Positions 21,729 to 29,787 of a stretch of 34,719 bases of DNA are shown piece after piece. The stretch's first letter is position 1; each line of letters opens with the position of its first letter. Position numbers and translations under genes: made by a program. Source of the stretch: a virus. The notes beneath the pieces are model-generated. The model was not told the DNA's origin. It saw nothing but the letters and a program-made list of their open reading frames with translations, and searched no databases. Location: IMG/VR virus record IMGVR_UViG_3300027861_000101, positions 1 through 34,719 of that record, one strand, 5' to 3'.

Positions 21729-22838
21729 ATGAACGAATTAAAAGAGAAGTTAGACGCTTTGGGTGTGAAATATGAAGCCAACGCAACCGAAGCAGAGTTA
21801 AAAGCTCTATTGGCAAAACAGGACGAAGCTGGAACAAAAACTGAAAAAGAAATGACAATGGACGAATTGAAAACAGTTATCGTTGAGGTAGTTAAAGAGA
21901 ATTTACCAGAAGCTAAAGAGGAAGTGAAATTGAATAAAACAGAAGCGGAAGTGAAAATGGAAGGACTCGAAGTTGCAAAGAAATTTATTCAAGATGTTGT
22001 AGAAGGAAAAGCTGTTTCGACAGACAATGCTTCGTTTGGGTACACTGTACCAACTGAATTGGCAAACGCTATTCAGGAGAAAAAGGATAAGATTTCAAAG
22101 ATGAGAGGAATCGCTTTCGTGTTTCAAATGGCAGGTAAATTCCAACTTCCACAGGAAGGTACTGGAGTTACTTCATACTGGGTTGACGAAAATGTTGAGG
22201 TTACTGAAAGTGCCCCAACTGTAGGAAAAACTGATCTTGATGATTACTACCTAGCTGGTCGTGTCTTAGCCCCAAAGAAACTATTGAGTACATCTGCGTA
22301 CAATGTAGTTGAATTCCTTTCAAGATTGATTTCACGATCAATGGTAAATAAAGAGGAATCAGCATTCGTAGCAGGAGACGGATCAAGCAAGCCAACAGGA
22401 TTGAGAAGTGCGTCAGTTAGTTCAGAAGCACAGGAAGGAGCAAACCTTGCTTACGATGATATTGTGAATCTATACTACGGTCTAGCAGAACAGTACCGAA
22501 GTCAAGCTGTATTTTTGACATCAGCAGTCGGAATGAAAGCACTTAGAAAAATTAAAGATGATAACGGTGTGCCAATCTTCGACCCTTCTCGACAGGAATT
22601 ATTCGGACGACCAGTTCTTGAAAGTTCAGATATCCCAAGCACTTTAGGAACTACTGCAAACGAAACAGAACTTTGGTTCTTCGACCCTAGTTACTACTGG
22701 ATTAAAGACGGTGAAACTATGCAAATGGAAACTGACAAGGTCATTAGTAAATTGCAAGTTGAGATCGTTATTTCACAGGCAGTCGATGGTGTATTCACAC
22801 TAGCGGACGCAGGCTACAAACTTACAAGCGTAAAATAG
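21729..22838 (+). CDS. Major capsid protein (HK97 fold)
   Basis: Residues about 1-95 are a helical, charged delta domain that acts as built-in scaffold and should be removed by the protease encoded upstream. From residue 100 the HK97 fold is clear: FGYTVPTELANAI, GTGVTSYWVDENVEVTES, a long spine-helix region with EESAFVAGDGSSKPTGL, and the C-terminal IFDPSRQELFGRPVLES with the following strands. Length (369 aa) matches the family. It is followed by a stem-loop that may stabilise or partly terminate the abundant mRNA. Confidence 0.93.
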   Translation: MNELKEKLDALGVKYEANATEAELKALLAKQDEAGTKTEKEMTMDELKTVIVEVVKENLPEAKEEVKLNKTEAEVKMEGLEVAKKFIQDVVEGKAVSTDNASFGYTVPTELANAIQEKKDKISKMRGIAFVFQMAGKFQLPQEGTGVTSYWVDENVEVTESAPTVGKTDLDDYYLAGRVLAPKKLLSTSAYNVVEFLSRLISRSMVNKEESAFVAGDGSSKPTGLRSASVSSEAQEGANLAYDDIVNLYYGLAEQYRSQAVFLTSAVGMKALRKIKDDNGVPIFDPSRQELFGRPVLESSDIPSTLGTTANETELWFFDPSYYWIKDGETMQMETDKVISKLQVEIVISQAVDGVFTLADAGYKLTSVK

Positions 22839-22843
22839 TTGGC

Positions 22844-22874
22844 TATCCTTGCCCCTCTCGTGGGGGGTGGGATA
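22844..22874 (+). terminator. Stem-loop after the major capsid gene
   Basis: TATCCT pairs with GGGATA (one G-U), and after a small internal loop CCCC pairs with GGGG, capped by CTCGT. There is no T-tract, so it is more likely an mRNA-stabilising or partial attenuating hairpin that lowers expression of the following cassette. Confidence 0.55.
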
Positions 22875-22897
22875 TAGATAATTATTAACCCAAATTT

Positions 22898-23173
22898 ATG
22901 TCAGACAAAGTCTTAGTAAAATTTTTAAAAGGTTGGGGAAACTTCATTAAAGATGACTTGACCAAGCTCGACAGAGAGACAGTCGAAATGTTATTGAAAA
23001 ATAGTATTGTGATTATTTTCGGCGAGGAGGAATTTGACATTACAGACGAAGAGAAAGAATCATTGCCAAATGTAGAACACAAACCAGACTTGTTCATTTG
23101 CCCCATTTGTGGCAAGGAATACAAGACAGAGCGAGGACTTCTAAACCATAAAAAGAAGGAACACAACCTTTAA
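22898..23173 (+). CDS. C2H2 zinc-finger protein
   Basis: The N-terminal 60 residues are helical and strand-like (KVLVKFLKGWGNFIKDD, IVIIFGEEEFDITDEE). The C-terminal 25 hold CPICGKEYKTERGLLNH and KKKEH, a canonical C2H2 finger. The finger could bind DNA, or a protein partner. It opens the cassette between capsid and connector genes and may be a head-completion protein that gained a finger; function unproven. Confidence 0.65.
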   Translation: MSDKVLVKFLKGWGNFIKDDLTKLDRETVEMLLKNSIVIIFGEEEFDITDEEKESLPNVEHKPDLFICPICGKEYKTERGLLNHKKKEHNL

Positions 23174-23178
23174 TAATT

Positions 23179-24111
23179 ATGACTAAAAAAAGGATCATTT
23201 ACATAGGGAATTTCAGCGTACCTTTTTCTACTGAGAATGATATCATGAAGAGTTTTGAAGGTTTGGGTTGGGAAGTCTACGCAATACAGGAAAACAAGAT
23301 GACACCAGAGACAATCAAGGAAATTAAACAGATTCAGGGCGATTTCGATTTCATACTTTACACAAGGACATGGGCAGATTGGGGCAAGATATGGGCAGAT
23401 ATCATAAAGAACGCAGTTATCCCGACAGTCAGCGTACATTTAGACCTCTATTTAGGATTAAGCAGGGGCGACAACTTGAAATCTGATACATTCTTTTGGA
23501 GCGATTATGTTTTTTCAGCAGACGGAGGAGAGGAGCATGGCAAGCAATTTAAAAAATTAGGATTCAATCACCACTTTTTACCGCCTGCAATACTTGAAGA
23601 CAGCTGTTATTTGGGAGAAAAGAAAAAGGAGTTCAGTCACGATGTAATATTTGTCGGAAGTTTCAACTACCACGCAGAATGGAAGCACAGAAGACTTTTA
23701 ATCAAATGGTTGAAAAACACATACCAAGACAGGTTCAAACTATACCCAAACGAGCAGACACCGATTGTCAGAGGGAAAGATTTAAACGATCTTTACAACT
23801 CGGCAAAGGTAGTAGTCGGAGACAGCACATACTCGCCAAACTATTGGAGCGACAGAATACCAGAGACATTGGGCAGGGGCGGTTTCTTACTCCACCCATT
23901 TGTTGACGAGTTAGACAAGCAGTTCGAGTATTACAAAGACTTGATTCCATATAAGCATGGCGATTTCACCAACCTAAAACAGATTATTGATTATTATATT
24001 AAGCACGACAAGGAGCGAGACGAGATCAGACTGCAAGGAATGGCAAGCGTGAAGAGCCACAGCACATACAGGCACAGAGCCGAATATATTATTAACTTTT
24101 TAGGGCTATGA
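23179..24111 (+). CDS. CgeB-like glycosyltransferase (GT-B)
   Basis: The 310-residue protein has an N-terminal Rossmann start (KRIIYIGNFSVPFS), a middle linker (HDVIFVGSFN) and a C-terminal nucleotide-sugar domain. The latter carries DLNDLYNSAKVVVGDS and SDRIPETLGRGGFLLHPFVD, the pattern of CgeB-like GT-B transferases. The conserved Glu in the latter motif would bind the ribose of the donor. It should add a sugar to a protein or glycan. Coupled by ATGA to the next gene. Confidence 0.8.
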   Translation: MTKKRIIYIGNFSVPFSTENDIMKSFEGLGWEVYAIQENKMTPETIKEIKQIQGDFDFILYTRTWADWGKIWADIIKNAVIPTVSVHLDLYLGLSRGDNLKSDTFFWSDYVFSADGGEEHGKQFKKLGFNHHFLPPAILEDSCYLGEKKKEFSHDVIFVGSFNYHAEWKHRRLLIKWLKNTYQDRFKLYPNEQTPIVRGKDLNDLYNSAKVVVGDSTYSPNYWSDRIPETLGRGGFLLHPFVDELDKQFEYYKDLIPYKHGDFTNLKQIIDYYIKHDKERDEIRLQGMASVKSHSTYRHRAEYIINFLGL

Positions 24112-24848
24112 GATTGACAATTTGTGCGATCACTTACAATGAAAAAGAACATTTGGAGCATTGGCACAAACAGCACAAAGATTTAGCAGATGAAATTTAC
24201 ATAGTAGATACAGGCAGTTATGACGGAACTGTCGAGGAAGCGAAACGGATCGGATTGCGATGTGAGACAATGAAATGGACGCATGACTTTGCACACGCAA
24301 AGAATACAGCGATCAGATTTGCAACAGGCGACTGGGTATTGTTACTAAGCCCAGACTTCTGGATTCACGAGAGCAATTTTAAAACGATTCGAGAAGTTAT
24401 CCACAGCAAGGAAATAGTCGGATTCAGGACACCATTGTTTCATCATGGCAAAGATTGGCTGAATGAAAGCTATCCAGAGAAGGTCGAGATAAAAAGAGAG
24501 AATTGGGAAACAGATACTCATTTGGTCTTATTCAAGAACGATCCAAAAATATATTTTCAGCACAGAGTACACGAGAACATAAACGAAAGCATAGACGAGA
24601 ACTACGGAGAGGATCGTATAGGATTCATTCCTGTTGTCAGACACCATGACAACACTACGGATCAGATACATAACTTTGATAAATTAAAATATTACTGGGC
24701 TTTGGAAAGCTACGGAGCAATCGAAAGAAAGTTCTGGGAGCATACCGAAGTTTTAAGGAAACAAGCATATGACACAGAAATTAGACAATTATCAGAGCAG
24801 ATACGAGATACACCAAGAGCGAAAAAAAAAGCAGTTGACAGAGAATGA
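24108..24848 (+). CDS. GT2-family glycosyltransferase with altered DxD
   Basis: The 246-residue GT-A protein opens MRLTICAITYNEKEHLEHW, with VDTGSYDGT (34-41) and ATGDWVLLLSPDFWI (72-86). These are the family-2 glycosyltransferase hallmarks for donor binding. The metal-binding DxD, normally D-A/S-D/E, is S81-P82-D83 here, so the first Asp is lost and metal use may differ or activity may be reduced. It overlaps its neighbours on both sides (4 and 80 bases). Confidence 0.82.
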   Translation: MRLTICAITYNEKEHLEHWHKQHKDLADEIYIVDTGSYDGTVEEAKRIGLRCETMKWTHDFAHAKNTAIRFATGDWVLLLSPDFWIHESNFKTIREVIHSKEIVGFRTPLFHHGKDWLNESYPEKVEIKRENWETDTHLVLFKNDPKIYFQHRVHENINESIDENYGEDRIGFIPVVRHHDNTTDQIHNFDKLKYYWALESYGAIERKFWEHTEVLRKQAYDTEIRQLSEQIRDTPRAKKKAVDRE

Positions 24849-25320
24849 AGAGCCTTGCGAATTAGGTTTGAAGCCAAATTTTTGGGAAGTAATAAACAAC
24901 AGAAGAAGTCATAGAATATTCAGAGGTGAAAGCATAAACAAGATAACACTTGAAATGATACTAGCAAAGGGAGAATTAGCCCCAAGTTCTTGCAACAGAA
25001 ACGCTGTATTTGTTCTCACTGCCAACGCAAGCAAGGTCGGTGATTTGTTGGTCGGCGGTAAAGGTTGGGCTAAAAACGCAGATAAAATATTACTGTACTT
25101 TGCAGATATGTCAGCATACAAGAGTCCGAACGAGGTTATGTTCATGCCGTACTTAGACGCAGGCGTAAAGGTCATGCAAACAAGTCTAGTATGCGAGAGT
25201 TTGGGAGTTCGGAATTGTATCGTCAACCCGAACATCAGAGCAGAAGATAAATTGAAATTTAATAAATTATTTAACCAAGACGGATACAAATTTTGTGTAG
25301 CCTTGGTCATAGGTTTATGA
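24769..25320 (+). CDS. Nitroreductase-fold protein
   Basis: NRRSHRIFRGESINKITLEM, LAPSSCNRNAVFVL (residues about 69-83), DAGVKVMQTSLVCESLGVRN (130-149) form the FMN-dependent nitroreductase pattern: the RRS phosphate-binding start, the APS loop and the D.G....L....LG helix. At 183 residues it is close to the minimal family size. The first 30 residues overlap the previous gene by 80 bases; an internal TTG at 24835 would cut the overlap to 14 bases. In a sugar-transfer cassette it might reduce or modify a sugar precursor, which is inference. Confidence 0.7.
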   Translation: MTQKLDNYQSRYEIHQERKKKQLTENEEPCELGLKPNFWEVINNRRSHRIFRGESINKITLEMILAKGELAPSSCNRNAVFVLTANASKVGDLLVGGKGWAKNADKILLYFADMSAYKSPNEVMFMPYLDAGVKVMQTSLVCESLGVRNCIVNPNIRAEDKLKFNKLFNQDGYKFCVALVIGL

Positions 25321-26333
25321 AAATTGCATTTATAGCGAGAGCGGACAACACAGGTCTCGGAGTTGAGAGCTGGGAGTTTGCTAGACACTTTCCGAAAGCA
25401 AAGGCTATTATTGTTGATTTATCAGCGGACAACGAACACAAAGACCTTTATAAATTACATTTGGATCGATTCAATAAGCATGTGGTAGCAATACCAGAGA
25501 CGCTTAAAAATGCGATTGTGAGAGAGCTTAAAGGATATACCATGCTTTTATCATTTGAGACCTTTTATGACGCTAGAATCGTTGAAATAGCCCGAGAAAT
25601 GGGGATCAAAACTGTATTGAGAGTCAACTATGAATGGCTAGAGGTAGAAAACTACATAAACAAGCACAAGCCAGACATGTTTATCGCCCCTAGCTTATGG
25701 GAATTTGAGAGTTATCCACACCCAGCGAAGTATATCCCCTATCCTATCCACAGGCAGGTTCTACCATTCGATCTGAAAACCAAAGCGAAGAAGTTTATCC
25801 ACATAGCAGGAAACATGAAAGCAGGTTACGATAGAAATGGAACAAAAGCATTCTTGGAAGCAATCCCACTAATCAAGAACAAGAACATTGAGATCATCAT
25901 AAAAAGCCAAGTACCAATCGAGTGCAATGATAAGCGTGTCAGGGTAGATGTTACCAACCACGATAATTATTTCGACATTTGGGAAAAGGCAGATGTTTAT
26001 GTCAGCCCTAGACGATACGCAGGTCAGAGCTTACCGCTCAACGAAGCAATGAGTTTGGGAATGGCAATAATGATGACGGACATGAAACCACAAAATCAGT
26101 TCTTGCCAAAGGAATTGTTGATACAGCCAAGAGAGATCAATACAATAGAAATAAAAGGCAATACAATCGAATACGCAGAGATCGAGCCGAAAGAGATCGC
26201 CAAGAAGATTGACGAGATCGCAGGCAAAGACATCAAAAAGTATTCAATCGCCAGCGATGAGATCGCACACAATTGGAGCTGGGACAAATTAAAAGAAAAG
26301 TACGATAATTTATTTAAAAATATATGTCAGTAA
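25317..26333 (+). CDS. GT4-like glycosyltransferase
   Basis: ATG 25317 overlaps the previous stop (ATGA); an earlier in-frame start is unlikely. The 338-residue protein has a GT-B layout: KIAFIARADNTGLGVES, the linker KKFIHIAGNMKAGYDRNGT and the donor site VYVSPRRYAGQSLPLNEAMS (about 227-246) with Glu243 in the EX7E-like position. It is a retaining-type nucleotide-sugar transferase by family. With its two companions it could build a short glycan on a virion protein or host molecule. Confidence 0.8.
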   Translation: MKIAFIARADNTGLGVESWEFARHFPKAKAIIVDLSADNEHKDLYKLHLDRFNKHVVAIPETLKNAIVRELKGYTMLLSFETFYDARIVEIAREMGIKTVLRVNYEWLEVENYINKHKPDMFIAPSLWEFESYPHPAKYIPYPIHRQVLPFDLKTKAKKFIHIAGNMKAGYDRNGTKAFLEAIPLIKNKNIEIIIKSQVPIECNDKRVRVDVTNHDNYFDIWEKADVYVSPRRYAGQSLPLNEAMSLGMAIMMTDMKPQNQFLPKELLIQPREINTIEIKGNTIEYAEIEPKEIAKKIDEIAGKDIKKYSIASDEIAHNWSWDKLKEKYDNLFKNICQ

Positions 26334-26893
26334 TAGCAAACGCACTCACAACAGTCGTGAAAGTCAAACTACATTTAGGAATAAGTGTAGCGACTTACGA
26401 TTCATTATTCGAACAATTGATTGACGAAGCGACTTTATTTATAGAGACCTATTGCAACAGAGTAATATCAAAGACAACTCACACAGATGTTTTGTTTGAC
26501 GGAGACGATTATGATTCGACCTTGTACATCAAGAACTTTCCAATCACAGAGATTGACACAATCGAATACAATAATGGAACTTTTGCAACTCCAGACTGGA
26601 CAGCATACACAACCGATCAATACGAATACAACCTAGCAGAGGGTATCATTTATTTCGATGTTGATTTGCCAAGCGGTAAACAGAATGTTCGAATCACTTA
26701 CACAGGCGGATTCACAACAGTACCGCAGGATATTGAGATGGCTTGCAATAAATTAGTCGCTAGATATTACAATAAAAGAAAAAGTGAGGGGGTAAGTGCC
26801 GAGACCGCAGGAATTACTAATTTAACTTGGGACGATGTTTTGACTAAAGAAATAACAAGTGTCTTGAATAGATACAAAAATCATACTATATGA
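26324..26893 (+). CDS. Head-tail connector (gp6-like)
   Basis: A 189-residue protein with an N-terminal helical bundle (ANALTTVVKVKLHLGISVAT, FEQLIDEATLFIETYCNR). An inserted beta domain with PITEIDTIEYNNGTF and GIIYFDVDLPSGKQNVRITY follows, then a C-terminal helix with CNKLVARYYNKRKSEG. This is the HK97 gp6/SPP1 gp15-type adaptor that forms a ring under the portal. It returns the gene order to the virion programme after the sugar cassette and overlaps it by 10 bases. Confidence 0.83.
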   Translation: MSVIANALTTVVKVKLHLGISVATYDSLFEQLIDEATLFIETYCNRVISKTTHTDVLFDGDDYDSTLYIKNFPITEIDTIEYNNGTFATPDWTAYTTDQYEYNLAEGIIYFDVDLPSGKQNVRITYTGGFTTVPQDIEMACNKLVARYYNKRKSEGVSAETAGITNLTWDDVLTKEITSVLNRYKNHTI

Positions 26894-27201
26894 GATTTTT
26901 TTTCGATAGAACAATCACAGTTGAGCGATTAACAGATGAGGGCGGAGCGACAAAGGAAGCATACGCAAGCAACGGCACGATTTACGCTTCATTGCTACCA
27001 GCAACCGCAGAGGACGCATTCTTAGACTTGGGAGACCCAGCCAAAACATACACACTGATCACAGGTGAGGATTCAGATATACAAGAGACTGATCGGATCA
27101 CGGACGAGGACAGCATAAAATATACTGTTAAGGGCGTGAGAAAAGTAAGATTATTAAGTAGCTCGCACATTGAAGCAACGGTAGTAGAGCTAAACAGCTA
27201 A
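26890..27201 (+). CDS. Head-closure/stopper protein
   Basis: The 103-residue protein is a small beta barrel (FFFDRTITVERLTD, GTIYASLLPATAED, DSIKYTVKGVRKVRLL), consistent with the head-tail joining stopper family (SPP1 gp16-like, HK97 gp7-like). It overlaps the connector gene by ATGA. The position second after the portal-adaptor and before the gp10-like gene matches the conserved order. Confidence 0.75.
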   Translation: MRFFFDRTITVERLTDEGGATKEAYASNGTIYASLLPATAEDAFLDLGDPAKTYTLITGEDSDIQETDRITDEDSIKYTVKGVRKVRLLSSSHIEATVVELNS

Positions 27202-27202
27202 T

Positions 27203-27661
27203 ATGCCTATACTATCAATCAAAGTAGAGAACTTAAAAGAGTTTAAGGAAAGCATAAAGGAAGCCCCAGCTCTTGCGGAAAGATATTTAAACGAAAACAC
27301 AAAGAAGGCAGGAATAATGGTGCAGTCGATTGAGAAAAAGGAAGCCCCAGTTGACAAGGCACAGTTGAGACGGACGATTGACATGTCGTATAGACCAATC
27401 ACAGCAACAGTCGGTCCCACTGTAGAATATGCAAAATTTGTCGTGAAAGGTACAAGACCACATTTAATCACCCCACGCAGAGCAAAAGCATTGAGATACA
27501 AAACCAGAACAGGGCAATGGGTATTCGCAAAGAGAGTGCGACATCCAGGTACGAGAGCAAACGACTTTGTCGGCAGAGCATACTTGAAGAGTATAAAACC
27601 AGTCACGAGATTATTCTCGAAGATGGTTGAGAATTTTCTAAATAACATTACAGTTCAATAA
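27203..27661 (+). CDS. HK97 gp10-like tail completion protein
   Basis: The 152-residue protein contains APVDKAQLRRTIDMSY, VGPTVEYAKFVVKGTRPHLI and VRHPGTRANDFVGRAY. The last two (YA.FVE.GT and HPGT.A..F) are the defining signature of the gp10/HK97-type family involved in joining tails to heads. Short spacing (1 base) on both sides fits the operon. Confidence 0.85.
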   Translation: MPILSIKVENLKEFKESIKEAPALAERYLNENTKKAGIMVQSIEKKEAPVDKAQLRRTIDMSYRPITATVGPTVEYAKFVVKGTRPHLITPRRAKALRYKTRTGQWVFAKRVRHPGTRANDFVGRAYLKSIKPVTRLFSKMVENFLNNITVQ

Positions 27662-27662
27662 T

Positions 27663-28082
27663 ATGGCAGATGAATACACAACATTGAAAGCGTACATCAA
27701 GACCCAGCTAACAGCTATCACAGGGTTGAAGTATGTTTACGGATATGAAAAGGGAGATCTAGCAGGCTACCCAGCTTGTACGATTGTCGGTTTTAGCGTG
27801 GCGAGTCCACTCGAGACAACAAGCGAGAATTTGAGGGCTTACACTTTTAAGATCAGAGTTTTCCAAGAGATTAACGAGGATTCGAGAGGTGCAGAAGACG
27901 CAGAGACAGTCATCGACAATTTAGTCGACACAATAATAACAAAGTTTGATAACGACTATCATTTAGGAGATAACTGCGAAATGAGCCTTGTCGCTGGAAC
28001 GCTTGGGTGGATAGACAGGGAATTGTCGATGAGAGTCATTGACATCGATCTTATTTGCCAAAAGCTCGTGACTGTTAGTTGA
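27663..28082 (+). CDS. Tail terminator protein
   Basis: At 139 residues with an alpha/beta layout (TLKAYIKTQLTAITGLKYV, YPACTIVGFSVASPLE, YTFKIRVFQEIN, and a C-terminal strand RELSMRVIDIDLIC), it resembles the lambda gpU/SPP1 gp17 tail-terminator fold. The position between the gp10-like gene and the tail tube supports it. The terminator caps the tube and sets its length together with the tape measure. Confidence 0.7.
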   Translation: MADEYTTLKAYIKTQLTAITGLKYVYGYEKGDLAGYPACTIVGFSVASPLETTSENLRAYTFKIRVFQEINEDSRGAEDAETVIDNLVDTIITKFDNDYHLGDNCEMSLVAGTLGWIDRELSMRVIDIDLICQKLVTVS

Positions 28083-28102
28083 TAATAAATAATAAAACAC
28101 AT

Positions 28103-28243
28103 ATGCTAAAAGACAAAATTGAGGACAAGGCTGTTAAAAAAGCCGAGACAAAAGAAACTAAGAAAATGTTTTTCTTTCCAAGGGAAGGCAGAACTATTTA
28201 TGCTACTTCAAGAGAAGAAGCGATGAAAGAATTAACCAAATAA
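28103..28243 (+). CDS. Small protein before the tail tube, 46 aa
   Basis: ATG 28103 in CACATATG opens a 46-residue frame, with a lysine/glutamate-rich first half and then FFFPREGRTIYATSREEAMK. Small proteins with a similar FxxPxGRxxxAxSxEEA segment often precede tail-tube genes in siphophages. It ends three bases before the tube start. Role unknown, perhaps a minor virion or assembly protein. Confidence 0.6.
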   Translation: MLKDKIEDKAVKKAETKETKKMFFFPREGRTIYATSREEAMKELTK

Positions 28244-28246
28244 AAT

Positions 28247-29209
28247 ATGCTTATAACTAAAAGAGACAATTGTATTGGTATCGGAAAAGAATCAGCTCGA
28301 GGCACAAAGGTTGCCCCAGTTCTTTGGATCCCACTAAAGAGCTTTGACTTCGAAGACAAAACGGAAAAAGTAATTGACGATTCAGGCTATGGAATCATTG
28401 AGGATTCAGTAGATGACATCGTAGTGAAACAATGGGCAGAAGGCTCAATTGGTGGAAATGTTTATAGTGAGAATTTTGGACTTATCTTGTACGCATTGCT
28501 TGGTACTTTATCAAGTGGAAGCGTAATTGATTCGTCATATACTCATTCTGTTTCAGTACAGCAAGGACACCAACACCAATCGCTAACTATTAGCTTGGAT
28601 GACGCTTTGAATGAGAATGCTTACCCACTAGCAATGATTAGCACTTTAGAGATCACAGCAGAGGTCGGGGGATTCGTTGAATATTCAGCAGAGTTCTATT
28701 CAAAAGTTAGTGAATCAGCAGGTACAATCACGCCTAGCTATACAGCCGAAAAACCATTTACCGCAAAAGATGTTACATTGAAACTAGCAGATGATTTATC
28801 TGGATTATCAGGAGCGTCAGTCATCAATGTTAAAACAGTGAAGTTGACCGTTGAAAAAGATCTTGAGCCAGATGATATTTTAGGAAGCGATGATCCAAAC
28901 GACATTTTGAATAAACAGGTTATGGTGTCAGGTGAAATCGAGTTACTTTACGAAGCGAATACTTATAAGGCTTACGCACAAGCAGGTACAAATAAAGCGA
29001 TGAGAATTGCGATTATTAGTGGAGACACTATTGGAGCAGGTTCAACTCCGTACAGCTTGACAATCGATCTAGCAAAAGTTAGCTTCGACTGGGGCAAAGA
29101 AATCGGCGATGATCTAGCAAGACAGACATTAACATTCAAAGGAATGTACAGCTTGTCAGACGCTTCAATGATTACTGCTTCATTGGTGAATGCGACAGTT
29201 AGTTACTAA
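28247..29209 (+). CDS. Major tail tube protein
   Basis: The 320-residue protein starts CIGIGKESARGTKVAP and has long beta segments (WAEGSIGGNVYSENFGLILY, HQSLTISLDDALNENAY, EITAEVGGFVEYSAEFYSKV), then LARQTLTFKGMYS. This is the pattern of the phage tail-tube family (Phage_tube_2 type). Hexameric rings of it stack to form the flexible tail. It is followed by the frameshifted chaperone gene, as is universal in siphophages. Confidence 0.85.
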   Translation: MLITKRDNCIGIGKESARGTKVAPVLWIPLKSFDFEDKTEKVIDDSGYGIIEDSVDDIVVKQWAEGSIGGNVYSENFGLILYALLGTLSSGSVIDSSYTHSVSVQQGHQHQSLTISLDDALNENAYPLAMISTLEITAEVGGFVEYSAEFYSKVSESAGTITPSYTAEKPFTAKDVTLKLADDLSGLSGASVINVKTVKLTVEKDLEPDDILGSDDPNDILNKQVMVSGEIELLYEANTYKAYAQAGTNKAMRIAIISGDTIGAGSTPYSLTIDLAKVSFDWGKEIGDDLARQTLTFKGMYSLSDASMITASLVNATVSY

Positions 29210-29227
29210 TTATTAAAATAATTTTTT

Positions 29228-29575
29228 ATGAGCGAGACAACAAAGGAGAGAGAGACATTAAAGTTATCCACACCCAGTGGAGTGGAGTTTGAAATTAAAA
29301 GCTACATCACAGGAAGAGAAAAACAAGCTATTGAAAATTCTTTGTACAAAGGAATGAAAGTAGACGGAGACAGAGACGGAAAAATGCAACTAGACATGAT
29401 GAATGTATCACTGCAAAGCAACGAATCAATCACTCAAGTTGTTCTTAGTGTGGCTGGAAAAGCTGAAAATGTACTCGATCAGGTTCTCGACATGAGAGCA
29501 GAAGACTACGAATTTGTTTTATCGAAAATAAATGAGGTGACAACACCTATCTCAAAGGAAAAAAAAACCGCATAA
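29228..29575 (+). CDS. Tail assembly chaperone, short form (gpG-like)
   Basis: The 115-residue product, with TPSGVEFEIKSYITGREKQA and many helices, occupies the position between tail tube and tape measure and has the size of a lambda gpG-type chaperone. It ends just after a run of nine A residues that allows a -1 shift into a longer form. It should coat the tape-measure protein during tail assembly. Confidence 0.82.
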   Translation: MSETTKERETLKLSTPSGVEFEIKSYITGREKQAIENSLYKGMKVDGDRDGKMQLDMMNVSLQSNESITQVVLSVAGKAENVLDQVLDMRAEDYEFVLSKINEVTTPISKEKKTA

Positions 29576-29787
29576 TTGAGGAGTACGCAAGATTATTAAG
29601 GGTTGGGAAGTGTCGAATCAGTCCAGAAATGCAAATGATTATTCTTTGCGATTATATGAAATGGACTTATCAAGAATACACTTCTCAACCTTGTTGGTTT
29701 ATAGACCTATTGAATGAGAAAACAATAGAGGACGCTAGACATAGCAATCAAAAATATGGCAAATCAAAGACTAAACATCATCATTGA
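29228..29787 (+). CDS. Tail assembly chaperone, frameshifted long form (gpGT-like)
   Basis: A -1 shift at A-AAA-AAA (29560-29566) moves translation into a frame that stays open to TGA at 29785-29787. It adds about 73 residues (NRIIEEYARLLRVGKCRI..., QMIILCDYMKWTYQEYT...) for a total near 186. The extension overlaps the start of the tape-measure gene by 32 bases. This is the conserved arrangement of siphophage G/GT chaperones, in which a small fraction of ribosomes shift. Without it the 180 bases between chaperone and tape measure would be an unexplained gap. Confidence 0.78.
29560..29566 (+). promoter_or_regulatory. Programmed -1 frameshift site
   Basis: The heptamer A-AAA-AAA is in the correct zero-frame phase (codons GAA AAA AAA), inside a run of nine A's, three codons before the zero-frame stop. 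Both the phase and the long open -1 frame after it support a real slip site. Confidence 0.78.

Noticed and set aside
24909-27648. - strand open frames of 159 and 152 codons
   Set aside because: Antisense shadows of the nitroreductase-fold gene and the gp10-like gene; no promoter or family pattern.
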